Of a DNA stretch of 64,000 bases, positions 35,759 through 45,373 are shown one piece after another. Origin of the DNA: Legionella londiniensis (lineage in GTDB: Bacteria; Pseudomonadota; Gammaproteobacteria; Legionellales; Legionellaceae); assembly GCF_001467825.1 (NCBI RefSeq), contig NZ_LNYK01000033.1, positions 124,948 to 188,947 of the forward strand, given 5' to 3'. A program made the translations under genes and the position numbers. The notes under the pieces were generated by a model. It had not been told where the DNA came from. It worked only from the letters and a program-made list of their open reading frames with translations, and searched no databases. Every line of letters begins with the position of its first letter. Position 1 is the stretch's first letter.

Positions 35759-36951
35759 AACCATATCATTTATGCCAGCAGGCTCTGATCAATTTAATGG
35801 CTGCGAAGCTGCGTTCATTTTTGGCTGTCCTCGGCATTTTAGTCGGTACGGCTGCCATCGTTGCCTTATTAAGCTGTGGCCGGCTGGCTACGGAAAAAGC
35901 ACTGGCGCAATTTAAGGCTTTAGGTACGGATTTGCTCGCCGTCAGCGTTTATCAGCAAAGCAATAACGCGGGTTTGGGAGGACAGGATAAAATTTCAGTT
36001 GAAACCTGGCGTGAATTGCCTGAGCAAATAGACGGGATCTTGCAAATCGCGCCTTACGGCACTGCCTATCAACAAATGAGCTTTCAAGGCAAAACGATTG
36101 AAGGCGCGATTGTCGCGGCGGATGAAAGTTTGGCCAAGATCATTAAAATTGAACTGGTTGCAGGCCATTTCGTCTCCTTTGTTGATTCTTTTGAACATTT
36201 TTGTGTCATAGGAGCAGGGCTTGCTGAACAGTTAAAACAAATCAGCCTTGAAAACCCCATCGGCAAGCAACTTCATTTGGGGCAAACCCTGTATACCATC
36301 ATTGGCATTGCCAAGCCATGGAAAGAAAACAGTTTTTTTAATGAAGATATCAACCAGGCGGTTATCATCCCGATTTCGGGCCTTGCCATGGTTAATAAGG
36401 ATGCCAAGATCAATAATGCCGTTATGCTCATTAAACCGGAAGCGAATATCGACAAGGTGACTGCGGGCATCAGGCAACACCTTAACCGGCAGGCGCCCAA
36501 ACTGGGCATTTTTGTCCGAAGCGCCAAACAGATCATTGCGAGCATGGAAAATCAGGGACAAATTTTTACCCTGCTGCTCGCTGTCATTGGCAGTATCTCA
36601 TTGCTGGTGGGAGGAATCGGCATTATGAATGTCATGCTGGTTTCAGTCAGCGAACGTAAAAAAGAAATTGGTATTCGTAAGGCTGTCGGCGCTAAAAATC
36701 GGGACATTCAAATGCTCTTTTTGGCAGAAGCTGTCATCCTCTCCATGCTCGGCGGAATATCAGGAGTGATCGTTGGGCTCTTCATCACCTGGATCATAGC
36801 CTGCTTCAGCCACTGGCCTTTTACAATTTTTTTCCTGCCGCTTTATTGCGGATTTTTGGTGTCGGTTGCTTCTGGAATTTTCTTTGGTTTTTATCCTGCG
36901 CGCCGGGCCGCTCTTCTCGAGCCTATTGTTTCATTGCGCGCCGGGGTTTGA
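35755..36951 (+). CDS. MacB/FtsX-type ABC transporter permease
   Basis: The 398-residue protein has the MacB-type layout: one N-terminal membrane helix (LRSFLAVLGILVGTAAIVALL, about 20-41), a large periplasmic domain (about 55-270), and three C-terminal helices. The FtsX-family signature GGIGIMNVMLVSVSERKKEIGIRKAVGAK is intact and FYPARRAALLEPI ends the protein. It acts with the preceding ATPase, adaptor and TolC-like channel. It is convergent with the GGDEF gene. Confidence 0.93.
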   Translation: MKPYHLCQQALINLMAAKLRSFLAVLGILVGTAAIVALLSCGRLATEKALAQFKALGTDLLAVSVYQQSNNAGLGGQDKISVETWRELPEQIDGILQIAPYGTAYQQMSFQGKTIEGAIVAADESLAKIIKIELVAGHFVSFVDSFEHFCVIGAGLAEQLKQISLENPIGKQLHLGQTLYTIIGIAKPWKENSFFNEDINQAVIIPISGLAMVNKDAKINNAVMLIKPEANIDKVTAGIRQHLNRQAPKLGIFVRSAKQIIASMENQGQIFTLLLAVIGSISLLVGGIGIMNVMLVSVSERKKEIGIRKAVGAKNRDIQMLFLAEAVILSMLGGISGVIVGLFITWIIACFSHWPFTIFFLPLYCGFLVSVASGIFFGFYPARRAALLEPIVSLRAGV

Positions 36952-36961
36952 CCGGCCGGGA

Positions 36962-39334
36962 TCAGCTTGAGATTTCTTTATTGATTGCCGCCTGATATAT
37001 CTTTATCTTATCTTTCCCTGAATTTTTTGCGGCATATAAAGCCTCATCCGCTGCACTTAGAATTTCCTCCTGGCTTCCGCCGTCCCGAGGGGCGGTGGCT
37101 ATGCCTGCGGAAAGAGATGGGCTTGGCAACAGGTTGCCCTCAAAACGAAGTTGGGTATTTTTGATTGTTGCCATCATGTCTGCCACTCTTTTATGTGCAT
37201 TTTCAGCATCGGAATCCAAAAGAACAAGCACAAACTCATCTCCGCCCAAACGGCAAGGGATATCTCCCCCGCGGGTCATCATGCGTAAAACTGAACCGAC
37301 AAACTTAAGAATTTCATCGCCTGCATCATGGCCATAAACGTCATTGATTTCCTTAAACTTGTCAATATCCAGCATAACCACAGACAGCGTTTGCTTATTG
37401 CGTTTTGTATGCTTGATTTCTCTTGGCAACGTCTCCTCAAGATAGCGTCGATTATACAAATTCGTCAGGGCATCGTGCATGGCTTGTTCGCGCAACGCAT
37501 CTCGCAAATTAATATTAGCCAACGCAAGCTTGATATTTTCACTGAATGTCACCGCAAGCCCCTTGCCTTTACTATCAATCACCTGATCTTTTAGGGCAGT
37601 TAAACTTAAAAGGCCAATGGTTTCACCTCGAACGATCAAAGGCAAGTCTATATATCCCCCGGCGGGCTCTGATTCATAATGCGCGCAAACAATAGCCTGC
37701 TTTGGATCATTAACCTGATAAAGCTTGCCACTGCGCAAAGCCCAGCAATCTTTAGGCAAAAAAGCGGCGCTGAATAATTGTTGTTCTCCCCATTGCCGAG
37801 CGGTTTCCAATTTACCTGTTTTGGAATTAATAACGGCAAGGGATCCGCTTAATGCTGGAAATAATTCTTTAGCGGTTAGGCAAATGATGGCATAAGCTTC
37901 TTCGGCATCCTGGCTGGTCAGAAGCATTTCATTCATTTTATTTAATAAATAATTTTCATGCTCGCGCCTTTGCAGTTGCAGCAAAGTTGATGACATTTGT
38001 TCATTCAGCCTTTCCATTTCCTTTTCATTGCGCTTCCTTGAGGTAATATTATGGACTTGAACAATGGAATGCAGAGGGTTCCCTGAACCATCAGGTATTG
38101 CTGAAGCGCTCAAGAGCACCCATATGATTTCACCTTTTTTATTTAAAAAACGCAGTTCATGTTGATAGTTTTTAATTAATCCTTGCGCCAGTTTGTTCTG
38201 CAAAGCTTTTTCTTCACCTAAATCGTCCGGATGCACCAGATGTTCATAATCTTTCACGGTCAATTCGTGTTTTTGATAGCCAAGCATGTCGCATAAAGCC
38301 TGATTAACATGCACGCATTTGCCATCCAAAGAGTTAACAATCATACCGATAGGCGCACTTTCAATCATGTTACGAAACCGTTCCTCGCTTTCTCCTAACA
38401 GATTATTTAAACGTTCACGTTCTTTTATATCCGCCTCTACAAAATCACACATGTCGTTTAATGCATTGCCCAGTTTCTCAAGCTCGTTATGGGAAGAAAT
38501 GTGGTTGCGTACATGGTATAGCCCCATGCCGACCTGTTTTGCCTGGTAATGAAGTTGCCTGATAGGTTCCATAACACGCCGGCTGACATAGCGGTAAGCC
38601 ATGATGCAAAACAATAAAGCCAATAAGACAATGCCTTGAAAAAAATACAAAAGATATTGCAGCCTTTCTTGCAAATAGGAAAAATTTTGCGCTGTTCGCG
38701 TTTCTACAGCAATTTGTATCTGCTCCAGAGGTTCCATTGCATTGGCTCTCGCCCGCAAAAACTCATTGCTATGCAAGATATTTCGGGCGCGGGCAATAAT
38801 GCCTTGATTGGCTTGCAATTCAATGCCGTTTGGCTTTACGCTCTCTAGCAACTCAAACGCTTTTTCTTCCATGCTTATCAATTGATTCATCTGTTGGCTG
38901 GCTTGATTTAACAGCGACCATTCATAGTCATTAAAATTAAGATCCGTAAACTGCTCGTACAAGCTTAAAGCCTTGCCCGCCGGCGCATGCGGCATTTTGT
39001 CGGCCAGGACATAATCCCAATAGAATGCTGAATAATTGTCAGGCCGAGGCATGTTGCCTTCGCGTATGGCCAAGATATCGTAAAAATACTGCTTGTACTT
39101 TTCCTTGCCGGTCGCAATATATAATCTGGCCAGCTTTGTCAGATCATCGCTGGTGTGCAATAATTCATTGACTGTTTTTAAGGAATCGTAGCGTCTTTGT
39201 TCACTGGCGAAAATTTGATGCTGAAGATAATTGGCATACAGCACAATGATGTTCAGTATCAGAAAAAAGACGATTGCGGCCGCAATAGCAGTCCGATAAG
39301 CAGTATTAATGCTTAGAGAGCTAAAAAAAGCCAT
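36962..39334 (-). CDS. Membrane sensor diguanylate cyclase (PAS-GAF-GGDEF)
   Basis: The 790-residue protein probably makes cyclic di-GMP in response to an extracellular signal. A membrane helix near 12-32, a periplasmic helical domain (about 35-220), a second helix (YFFQGIVLLALLFCIMAYRYV) and a HAMP-like stretch form the sensor. A PAS domain follows (about 330-445: MIESAPIGMIVNSLDGKCVHVN), then a GAF-like region (about 480-610). The GGDEF domain has the intact active site RLGGDEF (697-701) and an RxxD inhibitory site RGGD (688-691). No EAL domain. Single gene. Confidence 0.9.
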   Translation of the reverse strand: MAFFSSLSINTAYRTAIAAAIVFFLILNIIVLYANYLQHQIFASEQRRYDSLKTVNELLHTSDDLTKLARLYIATGKEKYKQYFYDILAIREGNMPRPDNYSAFYWDYVLADKMPHAPAGKALSLYEQFTDLNFNDYEWSLLNQASQQMNQLISMEEKAFELLESVKPNGIELQANQGIIARARNILHSNEFLRARANAMEPLEQIQIAVETRTAQNFSYLQERLQYLLYFFQGIVLLALLFCIMAYRYVSRRVMEPIRQLHYQAKQVGMGLYHVRNHISSHNELEKLGNALNDMCDFVEADIKERERLNNLLGESEERFRNMIESAPIGMIVNSLDGKCVHVNQALCDMLGYQKHELTVKDYEHLVHPDDLGEEKALQNKLAQGLIKNYQHELRFLNKKGEIIWVLLSASAIPDGSGNPLHSIVQVHNITSRKRNEKEMERLNEQMSSTLLQLQRREHENYLLNKMNEMLLTSQDAEEAYAIICLTAKELFPALSGSLAVINSKTGKLETARQWGEQQLFSAAFLPKDCWALRSGKLYQVNDPKQAIVCAHYESEPAGGYIDLPLIVRGETIGLLSLTALKDQVIDSKGKGLAVTFSENIKLALANINLRDALREQAMHDALTNLYNRRYLEETLPREIKHTKRNKQTLSVVMLDIDKFKEINDVYGHDAGDEILKFVGSVLRMMTRGGDIPCRLGGDEFVLVLLDSDAENAHKRVADMMATIKNTQLRFEGNLLPSPSLSAGIATAPRDGGSQEEILSAADEALYAAKNSGKDKIKIYQAAINKEISS

Positions 39335-39563
39335 ACAAAACCTTGATCATATTTGTCCTTATTTTATAGTGCTTTAATTCATAAACTATAACGGTTAATT
39401 TGCAAATAACTTTAGGAATACGGCTAAACTGCACCTAAAGTTTTGTATAGGCTGGCCGATGCTTAATTCGTATTGATTAATTCAAAAACATAAAAGGCGT
39501 TCAGGATCTGTTTTGAATCTATTTTGCAGAACCAGCCTTTCTTGAGTAAACAAGGGGAAAACG

Positions 39564-40571
39564 ATGATAAAAAAATGGGGGCTTCTGATTTCTGCATGGA
39601 CTGCATTTTTTCTGCCGCAATTGCTTTTTGCTGATTCAAGATCCTGGAACGAATGGGTGGCCGAAGTTCGTGAAGAAGCCCTAAGCCAAGGCATTTCTGC
39701 TGCCATCTTCGACCAGGCATTTGCCGATATTCATGAACCCAGCCGGAAAGTCAAAAGCCTTGCCCGTTCGCAACCGGAGCATCGCCTGACTTACCTCAAA
39801 TACCGCAATTCCAGAGTTGACAATTATCGAATTGTGATGGGGCGAAAATCCTACCAGAAAAACCAGGCGCTTGCTGATACAATTGCCCGTGAATATGGCG
39901 TGGATCCCTGTTTTATGATGTCATTCTGGGGGATGGAAACGAGCTATGGCAGTTACATGGGAAATTTTCCGGTCATCAAATCTTTAGCAACACTGGCTTA
40001 TGATTCAAACCGCCGTGATTTTTTCCGAAAGCAACTGTTTTACGCCTTGCACATTGTCAATGATGGCCATGTATCATTAGACCGTTTCAAGGGCGAATGG
40101 GCAGGCGCATCCGGGCAGCCCCAGTTCCTGCCATCAAGCTGGATGAAATATGCCGTCGATTATGACGGCGATGGCCGCAAGGATATCTGGGATTCCAAAC
40201 CTGATGTATTTGCTTCTATTGCCAATTATATGAAACAAAACGGCTGGCAAAGCGGGGAGCCATGGGCCGTTCAGGTTAAATTGCCTGCCAATTTCGATAT
40301 GCAACTCGAAGGCAAAGCCACTGTGAAACCGGTCAGCGAATGGAACGCCATGGGAGTACGCACTGAAGATGGCAAACCGCTTCCTTATCAACATTTGGAA
40401 GCAAGCATCATTAAGCCTTATGGCGGCCCGGTATTCCTTGCTTATCCAAATTATAAAATGATATTGCGTTACAATAATTCAATTTATTACGCAGGGGCAA
40501 TTGGGTATCTGGCTGACAAAATTTGCAATAGACCTATTGGCACTGTCTATAATCCTACAGCCAGCAATTGA
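39564..40571 (+). CDS. mltB: Lytic murein transglycosylase, MltB family
   Basis: MltB cleaves peptidoglycan glycan strands to 1,6-anhydromuropeptides. The 335-residue protein has a Sec signal peptide (SAWTAFFLPQLLFA) without a lipobox, so it should be periplasmic and soluble, like Slt35 lacking its lipid. The catalytic Glu125 is in FWGMETSYGSYMGNFPVIKSLATLAY. GEWAGASGQPQFLPSSW and the DYDGDGRKDIWDS loop (an EF-hand-like calcium site in Slt35) are present. The AAGGGG ribosome binding site lies six bases upstream. Confidence 0.93.
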   Translation: MIKKWGLLISAWTAFFLPQLLFADSRSWNEWVAEVREEALSQGISAAIFDQAFADIHEPSRKVKSLARSQPEHRLTYLKYRNSRVDNYRIVMGRKSYQKNQALADTIAREYGVDPCFMMSFWGMETSYGSYMGNFPVIKSLATLAYDSNRRDFFRKQLFYALHIVNDGHVSLDRFKGEWAGASGQPQFLPSSWMKYAVDYDGDGRKDIWDSKPDVFASIANYMKQNGWQSGEPWAVQVKLPANFDMQLEGKATVKPVSEWNAMGVRTEDGKPLPYQHLEASIIKPYGGPVFLAYPNYKMILRYNNSIYYAGAIGYLADKICNRPIGTVYNPTASN

Positions 40572-40586
40572 TAATCACCATAAAGC

Positions 40587-41462
40587 ATGGCCATGGCATC
40601 TTTTATTGATAAAACCGCAAGTCTGACCCCAACTGTACGGCGCATAGTCTGTGATAAGGCCACAGAATATCCAGGCAGCGGCGCCTATAATCAACTCAAA
40701 ACTACTGGAACCTATCTATGTCGCCGCTGCGGCCTTGCATTGTTTCGTGCCGAAAGCCAGTTCAGCAGCGGGTGCGGCTGGCCGAGCTTTGATCAAGAAA
40801 TTGCAGGAGCGGTCAAGCGCCAGCCTGATCCTGATGGGATTCGCACAGAAATTCTATGCAGCCGCTGCGCCGCGCACCTGGGCCATGTTTTTACAGGCGA
40901 GCAATTTACTGCAAAAAACATTAGGCATTGCGTTAATTCCGCATCGCTTGATTTTGTCGAGGATAGCTCCGTCGCAGACAGCGAAGAGGCTATTGTAGCC
41001 GGCGGCTGTTTTTGGGGGGTGGAATATTATCTTAAACAATTGCCTGGCGTGCTCAAAGTGGAATCAGGATATACCGGAGGCCATATCCAAAATCCTGATT
41101 ATCAGGCAGTATGCCGCGGCAACACTGGGCATTATGAAGCGGTCAGAGTCCTGTTTGATGTGGACAAAACCGATTACCGTACCGTCATCAAGCATTTTTT
41201 TGAGATACACGATCCCACCCAAAAGAATGGCCAGGGCCCCGATATTGGCCTGCAATATCAAAGCGCCATCTTTTATTACAACCAATCACAGCATGAGCAA
41301 GCCAGGAAACTGATTCATCTGCTTTGCTCCAAAGGATATGATGTCGCCACCAAACTGTTTGAGGTACAACCTTTCTGGCCGGCTGAAGAATATCATCAAA
41401 ATTATTATGGCAGACATCATAAGACGCCTTACTGTCATCGCATCATTTCACGATTTGATTGA
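40587..41462 (+). CDS. msrBA: Bifunctional methionine sulfoxide reductase MsrB-MsrA fusion
   Basis: One 291-residue polypeptide repairs both epimers of oxidised methionine. The MsrB domain comes first: two zinc CxxC pairs (Cys45/Cys48 and Cys91/Cys94), GCGWPSFD, and the catalytic Cys115 in RHCVNSASLDF. The MsrA domain follows with the catalytic GGCFWGVEYYL (Cys141), SGYTGGHIQNPDY and IHDPTQKNGQGPDIG. The B-A order is the reverse of the common MsrA-MsrB fusion. No signal peptide is seen, so it is cytoplasmic. Starts at 40587 or 40593 are both possible. Confidence 0.94.
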   Translation: MAMASFIDKTASLTPTVRRIVCDKATEYPGSGAYNQLKTTGTYLCRRCGLALFRAESQFSSGCGWPSFDQEIAGAVKRQPDPDGIRTEILCSRCAAHLGHVFTGEQFTAKNIRHCVNSASLDFVEDSSVADSEEAIVAGGCFWGVEYYLKQLPGVLKVESGYTGGHIQNPDYQAVCRGNTGHYEAVRVLFDVDKTDYRTVIKHFFEIHDPTQKNGQGPDIGLQYQSAIFYYNQSQHEQARKLIHLLCSKGYDVATKLFEVQPFWPAEEYHQNYYGRHHKTPYCHRIISRFD

Positions 41463-41573
41463 ACCATTAAGTAATCTCCTCTTGAACCGATATCAAGAAA
41501 AATGCCTTTGAATAAGCCGCATTGATAATTAAATGCTTATCCTAGCGGTCAGCTATCCCTTTGGAGGCAGGCT

Positions 41574-41891
41574 ATGACAAAAAAAGCAAAATTTAATATA
41601 GGCGATGTGGTTGTCCATACAAAACAAGGCTATCGCGCAGTGATAGCTGATGTTGACCCGCTGTTTCAAGCCTCAGGGCGCTACAACCCGCAAGCGCTGA
41701 AATATGATTTTTGTCAACGCAACCCCTGGTACCGGTTGCTTGTGGATAACAGCACGCTCATAACTTATGTCGAGGAGTGCTTGCTCGAAAAAGAGCCGGT
41801 GGGCACAGGGAGTTTGATTAATAATCCTAATGTTGGCGCTTATCTGAAACAACAAAATGGCCGCTACACAAGAATTATGCAAAGCCACTAA
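41574..41891 (+). CDS. hspQ: Heat-shock protein HspQ
   Basis: HspQ (YccV) is a small beta-rich protein with a hemimethylated-DNA-binding-like fold; in E. coli it is an RpoH-controlled specificity-enhancing factor of Lon. The 105-residue product has KFNIGDVVVHTKQGYRAVI, VDPLFQ and NPWYRLLVDNSTLITYVEE, all typical. GGAGG lies seven bases before the ATG. A clear heat-shock promoter was not found, although CTTGAA occurs about 90 bases upstream. Confidence 0.9.
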   Translation: MTKKAKFNIGDVVVHTKQGYRAVIADVDPLFQASGRYNPQALKYDFCQRNPWYRLLVDNSTLITYVEECLLEKEPVGTGSLINNPNVGAYLKQQNGRYTRIMQSH

Positions 41892-41954
41892 ACTGCCCTT
41901 AAATCCGCCTTCGGCATTTGAATTTTTTTAGCCATATGAGCGGAACTATGTCAA

Positions 41955-43631
41955 TTAATGGATGGGATTAATGGGAGGAAGGTTTCCAGTGCCGGATCGT
42001 ACCTTGAATCGTCGGATATCATAAGCGCTGACTGCCTGCCACAGCTCCGGTCCATGCCACTGAATTCCCTTTTCTCTGCTGTATAATGCCTGCGAGAGAA
42101 AATGGCATTGCTTTTTAAGCTTTTGATCATGTATCAGCTTTTGCAAATCATTTAAATTAAGAATTTCTGCATCAGGCCATTGTAATGCAGCCCAGGCCAG
42201 GAGGGCATCGCGGGCAAGTGCCGGATTATTACTAAAACATGCTATTTTTAAACGTTTGAGAGCCCGTGATTTCGCTCTGCTTGGAAATAAATAAGGCCGA
42301 AACAACCAGAGCAACAAAGTCAATAGCCAGGCAAGCGCAAATAATATAGCCAAAATCCATGCCCAATATGAGGAATTTGCGGGGACTTGCAAAGGTTTTT
42401 GTTCCTTTTCAGGCGGCTCTTCCCGCATATCTGCTCTATGTCCATTTGTCGCTGTAAGCTTATTCTGATTGACATCCTGTTTCGCTGTCGCGCCTTGGGC
42501 AACATGAATTATTTTGGCTGGCAGGACTGCAGTTTCTTCTTGCCGGGTATCCGTATTGAACCAGGTCAATTTCAGTTCGGGGATTGTCACTTCTCCGGCC
42601 TGATTGAAAATATAGGTTACTTTAATCGACGTTTTACCAACCAATTCACCCTGGCGGATTACATTCTGTTCTATTGAAGGCTCAGGATAAGCGCTGTAGG
42701 ATTGGCCGGCAATGAATTCTAATTTTGGCACGAGCTGTGCCGGCAGGCCCACAGTCTCGATATTGACAGTACGGATTAATGTTGAGCCTTCTTCAATTTT
42801 ATCATCTTGACTTGCATAGGTATCGTGTAAGGTAACTTTTTTGGCGGGTAACCAATATTGGCCCTGAAAATTGGACGGAATGGGTTTAACCGCTAAATTT
42901 GTCTGCTTGGGGCGGATATTGACCTGTCTTGGGACGCCATCATACACTAGCGCATTAAATGCAGGCCCGGTTATTGTTAATTTGCCGCTTTTTTGGGGAA
43001 AAATGGCGTATTGCTGTTCTTCAACCACATAATGAATGCCGTTTTCTACTGTTTGATAATGTTTAGCGTCGCCCAAGGTGATTATTAATGCATTTTCAAC
43101 GTGGGGAGGATGATACTCCGCATCCAGCAAACGGCCGCTGTTATATAATTTAACGGTATAAATCACTTGCTGATTGATGAACGGATTTTTTTGGCTTACC
43201 TCTGTTTTCAGCATGACTTTCTCATCATGCGCAGGCTCTTCAACGGGTTGTGTTGCCTCCTGCTCTCCCCTCACCTCTATACGGATTTCCTGGCTTTTTT
43301 CCTGGCCGAACTGAATTGCAGGAATGGTTATCACGCCTGCCTCTTTCGCTTGTAACAAGATGACCCATTGCTGCATTGAATGTGCTTTGCCGTTAACGAT
43401 GGTATAAGACATGCTCCGTTCCGTACCGACAATGATAAAATGCTCCTGCAACGCAGTTAAATCAGGTAATTTATCGGATTGTTCGCCTTCTGCGGTTAAA
43501 ATCAAACGGAAAGTTTCTCCGACAGAAACTTTAGGCGGCTCAACTTGGGCTGTGATTTCTGCATGAACTGAAAAGATCGGAAAAAAAGCGAAAAAACCCA
43601 AAAAAAATATTTTTAGCCAATATTTATTCAT
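41955..43631 (-). CDS. batD: BatD, oxygen-tolerance / aerotolerance protein
   Basis: The last gene of the Bat operon encodes a 558-residue membrane protein. The ATG at 43631 gives a good signal peptide (MNKYWLKIFFLGFFAFFPIF, then SVHA); an earlier start only adds a non-homologous leader. Several immunoglobulin-like domains follow, starting ITAQVEPPKVSVGETFRLIL and including VSQKNPFINQQVIYTVKLYNSGRLL. One membrane helix (YWAWILAILFALAWLLTLL) and a cytoplasmic helical tail end the protein. BatD is thought to work with the VWA proteins BatA and BatB in the envelope. It begins one base from the batC stop. Confidence 0.9.
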   Translation of the reverse strand: MNKYWLKIFFLGFFAFFPIFSVHAEITAQVEPPKVSVGETFRLILTAEGEQSDKLPDLTALQEHFIIVGTERSMSYTIVNGKAHSMQQWVILLQAKEAGVITIPAIQFGQEKSQEIRIEVRGEQEATQPVEEPAHDEKVMLKTEVSQKNPFINQQVIYTVKLYNSGRLLDAEYHPPHVENALIITLGDAKHYQTVENGIHYVVEEQQYAIFPQKSGKLTITGPAFNALVYDGVPRQVNIRPKQTNLAVKPIPSNFQGQYWLPAKKVTLHDTYASQDDKIEEGSTLIRTVNIETVGLPAQLVPKLEFIAGQSYSAYPEPSIEQNVIRQGELVGKTSIKVTYIFNQAGEVTIPELKLTWFNTDTRQEETAVLPAKIIHVAQGATAKQDVNQNKLTATNGHRADMREEPPEKEQKPLQVPANSSYWAWILAILFALAWLLTLLLWLFRPYLFPSRAKSRALKRLKIACFSNNPALARDALLAWAALQWPDAEILNLNDLQKLIHDQKLKKQCHFLSQALYSREKGIQWHGPELWQAVSAYDIRRFKVRSGTGNLPPINPIH

Positions 43632-43632
43632 T

Positions 43633-44445
43633 TTACCACCCATGTTGCCTGCGCAAGTGATCGCGTAAAAACTTTTCCCGCAATAAACCGCCTGGATCAT
43701 CCGGGATCAAACGCAGCCATTGTTCCCTTGCCTGTTGCTTTTCCCTCTCGCGAGATGATTGTTTGGCTGAGGGTTGGCCATGATTATTCTTTTTTTGATC
43801 CCGCTGTTCTTTATCCCGCTGTTCTTTATCCCGCTGTTCTTTAACCCGCTGTTCTTTATCCTGCTGTTCTTTGTCCTGCTGTTCTTTATCCCGCTGTTCT
43901 TTGTCCCGCTGTTCTTTATCCCGCTGTTCTTTGTCCCGCTGTTCTTTATCCTGCTGTTCTTTATCCTGCTGTTCTTTATCCTGCTGTTCTTTATCCTGCT
44001 GTTCTTTATCCTGCTGTTCTTTTTTGCGTAAATCTTGCAACAATTTGCGGTTATATAATGCATCCTCAAAGTTTGGTTTGATAGATAGCGCTTTATCATA
44101 AGCATTTATGGCGGCTTCATAATCGCCCATATGCGCCAGAGCATTGCCTTGGTTGTAATAGCCTTCTGCTGTGTTGAAAGATTGATAAAGTTTTGCGGCC
44201 TGTTCATAATTGCCTGCCCGATAAGCGGCAGCGGCATGCCAATCCGGGCGCGTGAATTTTTCTTGTGCCTTGGCATATTGTCCCTTTTGCATTAAATTCC
44301 GTGCCTGTTGATCAGGGGTAGTCCACAAATCCTGCCAGCTCAACGCAAAAGCAAACTGCACATTAAAAAACAAACAAATGCCTGAAATTGATAACAATAA
44401 AAAATAGAAAGGATTGGATTGGTTATTTATATTATGTTTCCTCAT
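43633..44445 (-). CDS. batC: BatC-like TPR protein with pentapeptide K-E-Q-x-D tandem array
   Basis: The 270-residue protein has a signal/anchor helix ([22 protein letters not shown]), three TPR-like repeats (about 45-135, including [27 protein letters not shown]), then fifteen uninterrupted [10 protein letters not shown] units (residues 142-216), and a basic tail ending [11 protein letters not shown], a stretch conserved in BatB/C-type TPR proteins. The ATG at 44445 overlaps the batB stop. The array, about a quarter of the protein, should form a long charged helix and could vary in length between strains. Confidence 0.88.
   Translation of the reverse strand: MRKHNINNQSNPFYFLLLSISGICLFFNVQFAFALSWQDLWTTPDQQARNLMQKGQYAKAQEKFTRPDWHAAAAYRAGNYEQAAKLYQSFNTAEGYYNQGNALAHMGDYEAAINAYDKALSIKPNFEDALYNRKLLQDLRKKEQQDKEQQDKEQQDKEQQDKEQQDKEQRDKEQRDKEQRDKEQRDKEQQDKEQQDKEQRVKEQRDKEQRDKEQRDQKKNNHGQPSAKQSSREREKQQAREQWLRLIPDDPGGLLREKFLRDHLRRQHGW
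43798..44022. repeat. 15-bp coding minisatellite, 15 units
   Basis: Fifteen copies of a 15-base unit, CTGTTCTTTATCCCG in plus orientation with a few base changes, lie head to tail inside batC. Because the unit length is a multiple of three, gain or loss of units would keep the frame. It is not a CRISPR array: there are no spacers. Confidence 0.95.
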
Positions 44446-45368
44446 GTCCCAACCCTCTGTAACCATCCGCGTTGAAATGCAGGCAACAGCAGTAATAAAG
44501 CAGGAATTAAAAACCAGCGCCCGTCATCACGCCATACAGGAATCTCATTATCAGCACTAGCATGATAACCAGGTTTTCGGTTGTATGATTTCAGCCATTG
44601 TTCAATATCAGCGGAAGAATCGGTAAAAGGTATCATTCGTCCCTGGCCCGCGGTTGCCAAGCTCTGAAATAACGGGCTCAAAGATCCTTTTTTTAAGGGA
44701 ATAATTGAGGTATAAATACCCTGTATTGCCAAAGAACGCGCTGCCTCAATGGCGTCCGTGGAGGGTGGCTCGGATGTCAGTACGAGTAATTCTCCCTGCC
44801 TGTAGCCTGCTTGAGTGATCAGTTTTCCTGCCTCTTCCAATGCCCAATCGAGCCTTTGCCCATCTACGGGCAAAACATCATGTGTTAATGCGGGCAGCAG
44901 GGCGCCAATGGTATTGGCATCGTCTGTGAGCGGCGAGACAACAAAAGGCTCGCCGCTGTAAACCACTAATCCAAACTGCCCTGCTTCCCGGCGATTAAAG
45001 ATATCGCGTAATTTAAATTTTGCGCGGCTTAAACGAGTGGGCGAAAGATCAGTGGCCTGCATTGCTTCCGACATATCCAGTATGATAACTCTTGGTTGAA
45101 TTTCCTTGTAGGTGGGTACGGGAAGGCGCGACCAGCTTGGGCCTGACAAGCTGATAATCATCAGGCAAGCGCTTCCCAGGAGCATGGATAGCGCATAATT
45201 TCGCCTGTCTTGCCTTTGTTGCTGTACTAAATGGTTTAAAAGATGTTCATCACAGACTTCTCTCCAGGATAAGAGCCTTGATGTTTTTTGCGACAAAAAC
45301 CAGGCCATGAATGCCAGTGGCAGTAAAGCCAGAAGCCACCAGGGACGAAGCAGGTGAAATTCAATCAT
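44442..45368 (-). CDS. batB: BatB, von Willebrand factor A domain membrane protein
   Basis: The 308-residue protein has two N-terminal helices (WWLLALLPLAFMAWFL and MLLGSACLMIISLSG), a VWA domain (about 90-260) and a C-terminal helix. The ATG at 45368 is preferred to the TTG at 45377. The MIDAS motif reads ILDMSEAMQATD, so the last Ser of DxSxS is Ala. Metal binding may be weaker than in BatA. It lies between batA and batC and overlaps batC (ATGA). Confidence 0.88.
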   Translation of the reverse strand: MIEFHLLRPWWLLALLPLAFMAWFLSQKTSRLLSWREVCDEHLLNHLVQQQRQDRRNYALSMLLGSACLMIISLSGPSWSRLPVPTYKEIQPRVIILDMSEAMQATDLSPTRLSRAKFKLRDIFNRREAGQFGLVVYSGEPFVVSPLTDDANTIGALLPALTHDVLPVDGQRLDWALEEAGKLITQAGYRQGELLVLTSEPPSTDAIEAARSLAIQGIYTSIIPLKKGSLSPLFQSLATAGQGRMIPFTDSSADIEQWLKSYNRKPGYHASADNEIPVWRDDGRWFLIPALLLLLPAFQRGWLQRVGT

Positions 45369-45373
45369 CCCTC

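Noticed and set aside
43798-44022. Possible CRISPR array
   Set aside because: Units are directly adjacent with no spacers and lie in frame inside a TPR protein gene.
43774-44101. Long hydrophobic and Ser/Cys-rich ORFs on the plus strand opposite batC
   Set aside because: They are the other frames of the 15-bp repeat array and have no independent support.
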